Source: Morella rubra (Eukaryota > Streptophyta > Magnoliopsida > Fagales > Myricaceae). From it: a stretch of DNA of 64,000 bases. The notes beneath the pieces are model-generated. The model saw nothing but the letters and a program-made list of their open reading frames with translations. It was not told the origin of the DNA and made no database searches. The stretch spans positions 3,273,269 to 3,337,268 of the forward strand of contig CM025850.1 of the NCBI GenBank assembly GCA_003952965.2. Reading direction: 5' to 3'. This document shows, in pieces, positions 1-10,963 of the stretch; within the stretch, counting starts at the first letter, position 1; the number at the start of each line of letters is the position of its first letter. Position numbers and translations under genes: made by a program.

Positions 1-1870
1 GGTTTCTTGGAGTAATTGAAATTTGGGTTCAAGATTTGTGCAGGGAAAATTTAGGTTCTTAATTTGAGTAGTAGATCGAATTATATTTTTATAGCCGATC
101 CTAGACATCAAAACTTATGATTTTTGGATATTTCATACTAGACATCTTCAGGAAGATTGAGTTAAAGTTTCGTAATTTTTGGAGATGTATTGGTTGGTTT
201 TGAAAATCCGGAAGTTAGGCTTAGAGAAATCGGAATTGCTGAGAAAAATCCTTTGATACAGATTGAAATTTTGTACCGAATAACATAGCTAGGCCTCGTA
301 TTTCGGTATGAAATTTTATGGATATCTTTTAACACATATATGAATGTTTGGTATAAATTTTGGGATTTTTAGATGTCGGAATAGGTCTTTATGGATTTTG
401 GAATTGATGAGTACTGAATTATTCAGGGTATAGTTTGACTCCATGAACAGAGGTGAATGTCGATTTTATTGACTGACTTGTACAAGGAATCTGGATATGA
501 AATTTTGCAGGTGTATATTTAACATCTTAGGGAAGACAATATTTTAATTTCGGGATTTTAGGGAACCCGAGATAGGTAAGTTATATTTTAGAATCTGACC
601 AGTGAATTTCGAATTTAATCCTGTCGGGCAGATTTAGAGTTTCATTTGTGTTTCCTTTGAGCATATTATAATACGTTAAATTTTGTATTAATAGGTGCTA
701 AGTCATAGACTTATTTGCTTGAAGATCCAGGTAAGCGGGTTTATTATGCTAGATTTTCTTAAAATACCTAAGTTATATTTGAGAAATTGCATGATTTATT
801 GAAAACCCTCAAGTTTTATGTGTATTACGTTTCATAAAATTGTTAAAGATTATAGCATGAAATATGTAAACATGAGCCTATTTTTATGTCCAATGATATT
901 TTATGATGTTTTCAATGTTTAAATCAAAGCTTTTTGATATTTATTGTTATTCAAGATTTGTGCATGATATTTCATGATGTTTTCAATGTTTAAATCAAAG
1001 CTTTTTTTATATTTATTGTTATTCAAGATTTGTACATGATATTTCATGAAAAGAAGAGAAAGATGCAAATTTCAAAGTGATGTTTATTTTATGATATATA
1101 TATGTATTTTCAAACCCTGAGGCCCAAAATTACAGAGTTACAGAGACAGCGCATTGGTACCAATTGCAACACATTGAGTGCACCCATTCTTGAAAAGATG
1201 TAGTTTATTTTATAGATTCTTACCTAGTCAACACTTGGACATGACCAAGCCTTAGTAAGGAAGAATTCTACCCATAATATTGGCTTAGTTTGGTTGATCC
1301 CTAAACTAGGTAGCAACTACACAACCCTGTCACGGGGTAAACGTGACCCACAGTTATTGCCAAAGGGATTTTCTATAGTATTATGTTATATAGATAAAAC
1401 TATTTTATTGATAAAGATGTTTTTTGAAATTGCCAAAAACAGCTTCCAACAGTTTAGAAAGATTTTAAATATTCTATCTCTTACAGTTACAGTGTGGCGC
1501 ATGGGATACACACTAGCATAATGATTTTGCTTACTGAGTTGTCGAACTCACCCATTATTGTTTTATTTATTTTTAGATGTTGATCAGGAGCGTGTTGATA
1601 ATCAGGATTAGATGGCACGTGGGCAAATAGCTGAAAGATCATTACAATAAATGTTTGACTCTAGTGTCAATCTATTCATGTTTAGATTTGTCTTTGTGTT
1701 TTGATAGAGTTTAAAAGAAGTTGTTTTACCTTAATCTTTGGAGAGTTTTATTGAAGTTATTTTTTTAATAAAGTTTATTCTGCAATTTTTTTAAATAAGA
1801 TTTTATAAAAAAGTTTATATGTTTATGGTTAGTAAGTCACCCTCTAGCCTTGGAAGTTTGGGGCGTAACA
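1..1870 (+). repeat. Ty3/gypsy-type LTR (3' LTR or solo LTR), left end outside window
   Basis: The stretch ends in TTGGGGCGTAACA at about 1858-1870, which matches the common 3' end of plant Ty3/gypsy LTRs (…GGGGCGTGACA). Before it lies the motif block that such LTRs usually carry near their 3' end: a 'GCTTACTGAGTTGTCGAACTCACCC' type segment around 1528-1553. There are no long reading frames. No tRNA primer-binding site follows 1870, so this is more likely a 3' LTR or solo LTR than a 5' LTR. The left boundary cannot be seen. A 71-bp tandem repeat lies inside it. Confidence 0.6.
893..1050. repeat. 71-bp tandem repeat, about 2.2 copies, inside the LTR
   Basis: The block starting ATGATATTT at 893 recurs at 964 and, in part, near 1035. 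It shares the string ATGTTTTCAATGTTTAAATC and a following AT-rich segment. The copies differ by only a few bases. Confidence 0.75.
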
Positions 1871-2398
1871 TTCAGCACATTTTATTTATGATATCCTTAG
1901 ACTTGAGAGTTTGTACAGATTTGTTTATTGTGTACTTGTACTCTGATCGAGTCATTTAGTGATTATCTTTTAGGTCAAATATTCCAGACAACGTCGAGTC
2001 TTGTGCATGATGAATGAGTTTGTATAAATGCTCAAAAAGGAATCCACCAGTCTCTTTGTGAAATGGCATATTCAAGTATATCTGTATAGGTTGGACTAGA
2101 AAAAGAAATCTCTAGTCAGAGGAATTTTATGAAATTTTTTTTTCAAAATTAATATATTACATATATTTATTTATGGTGAATATAGTATGATGGAAGGATA
2201 AATAAAAAAAATAATTGTTAGCAAAAGGGATTTCACAAATAATCTCAAATTCTCGAGGTGAATTGTAATATGTTGATAGCATGATTACAATTAGTAGAAG
2301 CCTAAAATTTGGAATAAAAAAATATAAGGGAGTTAATAGAAAAAGAGTTTTTCCATGTGATCCTACAGCCAAGATTTGAGATCCCTAACGATGCCACG
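1871..2398. other. Intergenic, no gene seen
   Basis: AT-rich sequence between the LTR end and the CACTA element. Only short chance reading frames are present and I recognise nothing in it. Confidence 0.5.
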
Positions 2399-2639
2399 CA
2401 CTATCATAGCTAGGGTTTCATATATAAGATAGCTATGAGATAGTCTACCAAAATTGTTAGTTTCAGAGTTAGCCATTAGAACTCAAAAAAGCATACGACG
2501 ACTGTAAGCGTAAAGAGGAAGGAGACAGAACACTTAAACTGCTATATTGAAATTCTCAAGATAGTGAGATCGACGAAAACCTGAAGATTATCGAAGAATT
2601 TTCAGGAATCTAAGAAAGAGAATTGATAAGTTAATTTTC

Positions 2640-3005
2640 CGCAGTAATGTACTGATCGATCGATACTTGTCACATCGGTCGTTGAAAACGAAGTGATGGA
2701 TCGATTGGAAAGGCGATCGATCGGTAACATTGATGATCGATTGGTTACATACTGGTGATTGATCGACACATTTAAACGATCGCACGGTAAGAAATAGACG
2801 ATCGATCGCTTCAGCAACGACGATCGGACGCTTTATATAAGCGATCGATCACTAAAGTATCACGATCGATCGTTATGCCATGGACGATCGGTCGTTTAAT
2901 TCAGGGATGTAACATTGATTTATGAACCGATCAATCGGTAGTATTGGACGATCGATCGGTTGAACAACAAACGATCAATCGCTGAATATGCCGATCGAAC
3001 AGTGG
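2640..3005. repeat. Left subterminal repeat array, GATCGATCG family
   Basis: At least six copies of GATCGATCG or one-mismatch forms such as GATCGATTGG and GATCAATCG occur at roughly 20-50 bp spacing, in both orientations (the core is palindromic). The same motif recurs on the far side of the transposase genes. This is the expected layout for CACTA subterminal repeats, although this motif is unusually palindromic. Confidence 0.8.
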
Positions 3006-3190
3006 TGAGAGAATGTTTTTTTTTTTAAAAAAAATAATAATGGAAAATATTATATAACACGTACATTTTATAATAATAATACAATACTCACATTAATAAA
3101 TATCAATAATAACATATAGTGATCCATAATTAAATCGAAAATAATATCGTAATAATACATAATTAAAAAGTTATTACAATATACATGCAT

Positions 3191-4960
3191 CTACCTTTTT
3201 GAACCCCCAAACTGGCTGAATAGTCGCTTTGACATGTCGCTCATTTTCTTCTCCATTACAGAGGACATTTTCTTCTCCAGTTCCTTCGATATTTCTGCCC
3301 GTAAGCGCTCTTGCTCCTTTCGCATGCGCTCTTGTTCCTGTTGCATGCGCTCCTCGTGCTCTACTCGCATGCGCTCTTGCTCCCTTTTCATGCGCTCCTC
3401 CTGCTCCAACCGGATGCGCTCCTGCTCCACCCGCTGCTCCTCACGGTGGTCCCTCAGCGTGGCCTCCATCTCAGCTTGCTTCTTCGCAAATTCTTGCAAG
3501 TCTTTTTCTCTAGCAGCTCTCATCGCCTCTATCTCATCCCTTGCCTTTGCTAGCTGGTGCTGTAGATCAGAAGACTGTGTAGTCAAAGTTGATGAAGGCG
3601 GAGGCTTAACCGCCCGTCCTAATCCCCGAACATATCCCGACTTCTTGCCCAATATCTCGAAATATACTTCAATTTCGGTGTAAGTCTTCCCTTCTAAATC
3701 ACACTGACGCTGGAAGGCATCCATCCGTTCCTGAAAAAATGACAATAATTACCAGAAACATTAATGTAGATAAACTATACATAAATTACATAAAGTAGAT
3801 TAAAATGAAAGCGACTTACATAAATTTCTCTCGCTCCTTCCGAGGTCCAAATCCCATCTTTGTTTGTATAATTCTTTTTATACAGCTCTGCAGGATTGAT
3901 ATTGCCGCTTTCTTGATTTTTCTACATGACAATAGCATAAAGTTATTGACAAACAATATCAATAAAGTCTAAGATTTAGTTGTTAACTTACCATGCAAGC
4001 TCGTGTGCGCTGGAACGAGCGCGAACCAGCAGCGTGGTTCACAGTCAACTTTGATCTATTCTTCTTATTTTGCTCGCTTCGTTTCTGCGATATTTTAAGT
4101 AATTAAATATTAAAAGAATGTAATATTTAAGCAACAAGTTTTTGTAATCACGTACCATAAATGCTTCGCTGGTGAACAGATCGCATAACTCCTTCCACTG
4201 TTCTTCTGTGGTATCAGGGTGCGGCTTCAGCAACGCCGCCTCTTTACTCGGGAACTTCTTAAAATACGCATGCATTCGGTTGCGGTGCGTTCGACGTGCC
4301 GTCATCATAGTCTCGACCACCGTCCTCACGTCCTCATGACGGGTGTAGTCAAGGTCGAAGTGGTCCTGCATAAGTACCAAAACATACAATATTACAATGA
4401 TAAACGAAATGCGTCCACCAAAAATTTATGTTTACGAATTTAATCATACCAACACCCGATCCATAATGTACTCCTTCACTTCTGCAGGAACATCGACCCA
4501 CTTGTTAACTGAGATCGGAATCAACCCTCGGACCAACATTCCAATCTTCGTCGATAGAGTGGCAGCAGTGGAAGACACTCCTCCACACTCTCCCTCCGGG
4601 ATATGCACCGATAGTTTCCCGGACCCGGACCCAAGACTCTTCTCCAAACTGACTCCACGTGTCCTACCTCGCCCACGTTTAGAAGCTGATGTCGCTACAT
4701 AAAATAAAATTAACAAAGTTAGTCGGTCGGTTAACTTAAGGAAATTGAAATATAACTTAGAATAATTTCTTACATGCACAACTACTAGGACAAGCTGGCG
4801 TGCCTTGACTCATGCCTTCATTCACTCTCGGAGAAGGAGCGCTCGGGTAGGACTCGGGATCGGACTCATACTATGCAACTGTCCAGAAGTAACTGAAGGA
4901 AATTCTCGTCCACGCTTCATTTCACCGTAGAAGCTGTGACATAACAAAATAAACGATAAA
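3191..4960 (-). pseudogene. CACTA second gene, Transposase_24 (Ptta/En/Spm) type with coiled-coil tail
   Basis: Read on the minus strand, several exon-like blocks follow one another. About 4444-4700 encodes a basic linker (SKRGRGRTRG) and a segment ending VDVPAEVKEYIMDRV. About 4155-4365 encodes RTHRNRMHAYFKK and EEQWKELCDLF. About 3990-4080 encodes SKLTVNHAAGSRSF. 3191-3745 encodes a tail rich in EEQER and KREQERMR heptad-like repeats, which is a strong coiled coil. These blocks are typical of the Transposase_24 family found beside TNP2 in plant CACTA elements, where the protein is thought to bind the element ends. Exon limits are approximate. I cannot show that one intact reading frame survives. 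Confidence 0.7.
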
Positions 4961-5042
4961 GATATGGTAAACGAGACAGTAACAGTAAAAATAGTTCAGC
5001 AAACATCAACATTAGAAAGAAAAATATACATGAAAGAAATTA

Positions 5043-8000
5043 TTAATCAGAATCTGATTCTTGCACGTTATCGCCCGATGCCTCATCCTCAGTAGAGTCG
5101 CTATCACTTTCGAACGAATCTTCGTCCCCACTTTCTTCGGTATTCTCTTCAATTTCTGCTTCATCCCCCTCTGAAACATCGTTACTATCTATACGTCTTT
5201 TTTTCCGCCGATCAATTGCCTCAGAAGCTTGGATAACGTTTGGCGTAACGTCATCCCTCCGTAGTGGATTAAGATTAAACTGTCGGAAGTCTATAAACAA
5301 GTCAATGGCATCGTCCTCTTGATACGCTTCATTCGCGATGGCTGCTCCCGATTCAATGTTTACATCAACTTCACCATCCGGATCCAGGCCGGGAATGTCA
5401 TATGCATTTCTACACGACAACTTCTGCACGACTCGCCATGTAGGTCCATGCAGATTATCAACTAGATAAAACACTTGACTTGCTTGATTAGCCAAAACAA
5501 ATGGATCTTCTAAGTACCACAGTCGGGAAGTGTTTATGCTCTTAAAGTTCTCGTCGATACGAATTCCACGGTGATCTCCGACGTCCCACCAATCACACTT
5601 AAACAAATATACAGTATTTCCCCGCAAGTATTGCATGGCATAAATGTCTACAAGCCTTCCTGTAAAATTCTATTGGATTTCCCTCATGTGATCCCGGTAC
5701 TACAATACCACTGTTCTGAGTTCTCCGACGTTCTTCCCGTTGTACTGTATGATATCTACATCCGTTCATAACACATGCAGAATAACGCATCACTCGTGTA
5801 TCAGGCCCACGTGCCAATGAATACAATTCATCGATCGATGTACATGGATTTTGAGAACGTAATTTTTGAACCTACAACAATATATTAGAAGGTCATTAAA
5901 AATAAAGACACGAATTTAATTTGAATTATTTGTCAATAACACTTACTCGCCCTAAGAACCAATCCAGAAATTGTTCCTCATGCATACGAGAAATGTTACC
6001 AACTCCTTGCGCGCGAAGTTCGTCCATGTGTTCACTGTAATGATAAGGTTAATCAACGTCTGTATATTATAGAAAACCTATGAAATTTTATTTTACTTAC
6101 TCTAAGTAGTTGCTGATGCCTTTGCAATTGTTCAGCACAAACCACCGAGCTTTCTTGAACTCTGTTCGGTCTATGTCATGTCCTTTTCCAGCCCCTAGCA
6201 ATCTAATTCTCTGAGTGAACACATCCAATGACCTTCCTCGTATCTCGGGATCGCCGTCAGAATCGTAGTTTCGATCTCTATGATTAAACACTGTTTCGAC
6301 CCCTCGGAGGTATTGGGAACAAAATGTCGAACACTCATTCTCAATATACGCTTCTGCAATCGACCCTTCGGGACGAGACTTATTTTTCACATTCCGTTTC
6401 GAGCGACCCATCAACCGTTCAACTAGATACATCCATCTATATTGTACTGGTCCAGCAAGCATTGCTTCGCGCGGTAAGTGGACCGCCAAATGCATCATTA
6501 TTGTAAAAAAAAGGGTGGAAAAATCATTTCCAACTTGCATAAAATTATCCCGATATCTTCTGACATCCTCTGCAATACAGAAATCTTCAACGTACGAGAA
6601 CACAACTCTCAAAAAAACAAACATAATTCAGTCACTGCGCCACACACGTCTTCCTTCAACAACCCTCGGATCATCACTGGAAGAACCCTCTGCAAGAACA
6701 CATGACAATCATGACTTTTCATTCCAGAAACCTTCAACTCATCTAGATTCACACAACGTGAAATCTCAGCTGCATAACCATCGGGGAACCTCACATCTTT
6801 TAACCACTCACAGGCCCTCCTTCGCTCTTCCCGAATTAAAGTATACACCGCTTGAGGCATCAATTCAACCCGACCGTCATGCACCAAGTGCAAGTCTTTT
6901 TTGACCCCCATTTCAGCTAAATCTCTACGTGCACCTGCTGAATCTCTGGTCTTGAACTCGATATTCATCACCGTCCCAATCACGTTGTCACATATGTTCT
7001 TCTTGATGTGCATCACGTCCAAGTTATGTCGTAACCCAAATGTACTCCAATACGACAGTTGGAAAAATATGCTCTTCTTCGTCCAATTCAAACGTTCCGA
7101 CGATTGTTTCTTCTTTCCCCTATTCTTCCCTGACGCTTTACCAAAGATAGTCTCCCGACATGCGTCAATTGTTCCAATATGTCCTCACCAGTTAACTCCT
7201 CAGGCGAAGTCTATGTTCTTCTTTCCCATTGAACGTATCCACATCATATCTCCATGCATGCCCCGGTGTCAAATATCTCCTATGACCCATATAACACATT
7301 CTTCTCCCGTGCTTCAACCACTTATAGTCAGTGTCTAAATTACACGTTGGACATGCCAACTTCCCTTTGGTACTCCATCCAGATAAATTGGCATATGCTG
7401 GAAAATCATTTATGGTCCACATCAAAGCTGCATGCATCTTAAATGTCGTCCCATCTGAAGCGTCATGTGTCTCAACTCTATCTTCCCATAGTTGTTTCAA
7501 CTCTTCCACTAAGGGTCGAAGATATACATCAATATCACTTCTCGGTGACTTTTGACCCAGAATCAGAAGAGTCATTAGTGAAAATGGGACCTTCATACAC
7601 CTCCATGGGGGTAAATTATATGGAAACACAACGACCGGCCAAATACTGTACGCATTGCTCATGTTTCCGAACGGATTAAACCCGTCAGAAGCAAGACCAA
7701 GGCGGACGTTGCGGCATCTTGAGCAAACCAATCGTGGTCCTTATCAAAATTCTTCCAAACCAATGAATCTGCAGGATGCCTCAAACTCTCCCCATCATCG
7801 ACCCGTTTTTCCTTATGCCATCTCATGTCAATTGCTACATCTTTTGTGGTAAACAAACGTTTAAGTCTAGGGATTAAAGGGAAATGACGCAACACTTTTC
7901 TGGGAATTCGATTGCGCAAATCATTTTCGAATTTCCACCGGACACCCCACATATCAAACATCTGTCTAACTCACTGTTTTCCTTCCAAAACAACACACAA

Positions 8001-8750
8001 TCATTTTGACATGCATGGATTTTATTATAACTAAACCCAAGATCCTTTCGCAATTGTTTCGCCTCGTAATACGATCCTGGTATCGGTAGCGGCAATGCAA
8101 TGCCTGTAATCAACATAATACCGCCGACAACTTATTCACGTGCAACATTAAATGACAACTTACTAAACTTGGTACATCCAGGATACAATTCATGTTCTGC
8201 CTCTTCCCATAATTTATTAAGTGGTGTCGAAGCCTTCGGTCCCCAAGTGGGGGTTTCCTTAATATTAGGGTTCTCCATTTCAACCCTTGCCGCCCACCAT
8301 CTAATCCGGCACGAACATCGGTTAACATTTCCTCTATTCTATCAAAGTTATCTCCCTCTAAATCATCATCACTATATGGTAAGCTCGCATCGGACTCTTG
8401 ACTCAACTGTGAAGTAAGTTGAATACCCTCCCCGTGAAACACCCATGACTTATAGCTCACATCAAACCCATTAATGTATATATGATCTTCCATTTTATCC
8501 AACACTTGAAACACTACATTTCTGCACTTCCAACACGGACATCTGATCTGACCCCGAGAGTCTACACAACAAGCAGCCATACCGACAAACCCACGGACCC
8601 CCTCCGCATACTTTTCACCAAACCGATTTTTCTCGTAAACCCAAAGCCACAAAAGGTAGATTGATACATGAATTTCATCAGTTCAACATCCATGACAGCG
8701 ACACGCGTAGGCAAACAAGTAGTCCAGAAGCTTGATACCAACCATGACAT
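5043..8750 (-). pseudogene. TNP2-type CACTA transposase, broken by frameshifts
   Basis: Domains appear in the order usual for plant TNP2 proteins. The transposase-associated domain is at 8360-8652 (IRCPCWKCRN, HIYINGF, WVFHGE). The TNP2 core runs over 8116-6609 (DLGFSYNKIHACQNDC, LGLASDGFNPFG, FPAYANLSGWSTKGKLACP, LRHNLDVMHIKKNICDN, MKSHDCHVFLQRVLP). A DUF4218-like part is at 6624-6097 (MMHLAVHLPREA, GPVQYRWMY, RPEGSIAEAYI). A DUF4216-like part is at 5826-5043 (TQNSGIVVPG, FKCDWWDVG). The pieces lie in different frames at 8110/8116, about 7690, about 7150 and about 6615, with no clear introns at those points. The transposase is therefore probably dead. The acidic C-terminus (5043-5200) is D/E/S-rich. 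Confidence 0.9.
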
Positions 8751-8759
8751 ACAACCAAT

Positions 8760-9149
8760 CTCTCAAACTGTCCATATTGTGGACAATTCAAGGGTTATTA
8801 CGTGATAAACGCATATTTATTGCGTCATAACCCTTGAACGGGTCTACGAGTACACACATTATATCCCAAAAATAAACTCAAACATAACAAGTCAAAAACA
8901 CTCCAATATTCATCCTCCATGCTTCTCAAACTTCATAATTTATTTCCAGAACTCAAGCACTTCAATAATCAAACATTCAATATAAAGCTCAAATATTATA
9001 CATGTATCACTATTAAAAAAAACACTCCTGTAATCATCCTCCAGGCTTCTCAAACTTCATGATTCATTTCCAGAACTCAAGCACTTCAATAATTAAATAT
9101 GAGAATATAATAAATGCTACACAAGGTCAATAACTTGCAATCTGCCCTA
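8760..9149. other. Transposon interior, 5' non-coding part
   Basis: No coding signal. A roughly 85-bp segment is repeated once: 'catgcttctcaaacttcataattyatttccag' type sequence near 8919 and again near 9045, sharing CAGAACTCAAGCACTTCAAT. Confidence 0.5.
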
Positions 9150-9965
9150 ATCCGCGATCAATCGATACTATAGACAATCGAACGTCATTATATAGACGAT
9201 CGATCGCTGAACCTCCATCTAACACACGATCGATCGTCAGAATCTGGTGATCGATCGTGACTAACCCAGATCGACAAAACAGCTTGCCAGCCTCCCACAC
9301 ACTCAAATCCACGCCCAAAACACTCACAAATCATCCTCATGCAATACTAATTCTAATATACATATTAAAAATACTCTAAGAAGCTCTAATCAACACAAAT
9401 CGAATCCACAACACCCACGAATAGACAATAAAAATAACACCAAATAACCAACGAAATCATTCATAAATCATAGTGTAGGTTGAGGATATTACCTTTTGCA
9501 CGAAATGTAGACCAAAACGAACTAAATTCACACCAAAATCTCACAAATGTCGCCCAAATTTTTCAATATTCACCCGGTTAAAAAACCAATGAATTTGAGC
9601 TTGGGCTTAACCTTAAGGACTTCTAAACACTCTCACAACTAAAAGGACGGTATTTAGAAAAAATTAAAGGAAAAATAGCTCCTTGCCGCAAGTCTCTAGT
9701 TTCCTCTTGCCATGGGTGTGTTTTTGCTTCACCCACGGCTTTAAAGCATCCTAGAATTCAAGCACGATAAACACCGATCGATCAGTACGAAGCATAAAAT
9801 TCCCGCCCAGATTTTAGAATGATCGATCGGTAATATTACCGATCGATTGGTGTTACGTTTAAAACGAGGTCGCATGAAGCCCCAAAATTAACGATCCATC
9901 GGTACCAAAATATTAAACGACACTGTTATGTACCGATCGATCGCCAATAACGCGATCGATCGGTT
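9150..9965. repeat. Right subterminal repeat array, GATCGATCG family
   Basis: At least eight GATCGATCG-like motifs occur in two clusters, 9150-9262 and 9775-9965, separated by plain AT-rich sequence. They match the left array at 2640-3005. The second cluster ends 18 bp before the N gap, so the element terminus and target duplication are not visible. Confidence 0.8.
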
Positions 9966-9983
9966 AACTAATTATTAAAAAAT

Positions 9984-10082
9984 NNNNNNNNNNNNNNNNN
10001 NNNNNNNNNNNNNNNNNNNNNNNNNNNNNNNNNNNNNNNNNNNNNNNNNNNNNNNNNNNNNNNNNNNNNNNNNNNNNNNNNN
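9984..10082. other. Assembly gap (99 N)
   Basis: A run of N. It removes the right end of the CACTA element and an unknown amount of sequence before the SS4 promoter. Confidence 1.
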
Positions 10083-10963
10083 CCGGGTGCAATCCGACTG
10101 CAATTTCCTCGTCGAGGATTCGTCATGGAGCTACGATACGATCGTTTGGTGGGCGCATACTCTCCGAGACGATCCGTTTCTCTTTTTGGATAGTCCGGTT
10201 ACATCTGGGCCGTCCGTCTGATCCAAACTCAGCTAACACTACCTTCTATTAAAAAAAACAAAAAATTTGTACTTACCCAAAGATGGGCTAAATCTCAAGT
10301 AATATTTTTTGTCAACCAACAATAATTATCAGAAAAAAGAAAAGGGAAGAAGACAGAAAAACCCTGACCAACTTCCCATGTACGTTCTATTTCGACCGTT
10401 GCTTCACCTTCAGACCTTTCAAATGGATCTACCAGAAGCACTTGTTTTATAATGTTTTCTGTGCTATTTTAAAAGGTGCCGTCAAATCCAAAACTTGCGA
10501 GGGTAGTCTCGAGAAACATATTTATATAGAAAGTAGGCTTAATTTACGAATTGTCACATCTAACTCTTTGTCCTAACTCGATCCATCACCGTCCATCTAA
10601 TCAAAGCCTAGGAAGCGAAACAAAAGAGAGTCATTAGCGCTAAACGTGGTCCGTGGACGGGCACCCTTAGGTTGGGCCCAAAGTCGCGGCACCCGTTCGA
10701 TTTCGATAAGGCCGTTAAGGCACGAATCGTGATACAGTAAATCCTCACGGACCATCGCACGTTCCTTCAAAGATGCCAATTGCCAAAGACTCTCCCTTCC
10801 TTGCCACTAACCAGGGAAAGAGATCGAGCACATGCCAACTTTGCTGGCAACGCTTGGTTCTTCTTCTCCTTCGCGGTCGTTTTGGCCAAGAAACCTTTTT
10901 GTTCTTTCTGTTGCTTGCTGCCCAGTTTTCTTTTACTTCTAAGAGTTTTCGGTCGGAGTGAAG
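10083..10963 (+). promoter_or_regulatory. SS4 upstream region, probable promoter and 5' UTR
   Basis: About 880 bp of non-coding sequence before the SS4 start. It contains the palindrome TGGGCCCA at 10673-10680, about 290 bp before the ATG. This resembles the TGGGCC (site II) elements common in plant promoters. No clear TATA box was picked out. The 3' part is pyrimidine-rich, as in many plant 5' UTRs. The region may be incomplete because of the gap. Confidence 0.4.

Larger units (their letters stand above)
2399..9983 (-). mobile_element. En/Spm (CACTA) DNA transposon, decayed, right end lost in assembly gap
   Basis: The element is defined by three things: a TNP2-type transposase on the minus strand, a second Transposase_24-type gene downstream of it, and arrays of GATCGATCG-like motifs at both flanks (about 2652-3005 and 9150-9965). 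Those arrays are in the place where CACTA elements carry subterminal transposase-binding repeats. The left limit at 2399 is a guess, based on a CACTA string there about 250 bp outside the left array. The right terminus is not visible because the array runs into the N gap at 9984. Frameshifts in the transposase show that this copy is not autonomous. Confidence 0.85.

Noticed and set aside
2399..2445. Imperfect inverted repeat CTATCATAGCTA…TAGCTATGAGATAG as a separate hairpin element
   Set aside because: Short and AT-rich, with no flanking duplication. Kept only as a tentative CACTA left boundary.
2640..3005. Regularly spaced short repeats that might suggest a CRISPR-like array
   Set aside because: The motifs are short, degenerate, palindromic, unevenly spaced and in both orientations, in a plant nuclear transposon.
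3229..3683. Plus-strand Ser/Cys/Arg-rich and Ala-rich frames
   Set aside because: Shadows of the minus-strand coiled-coil repeat of the transposon gene.
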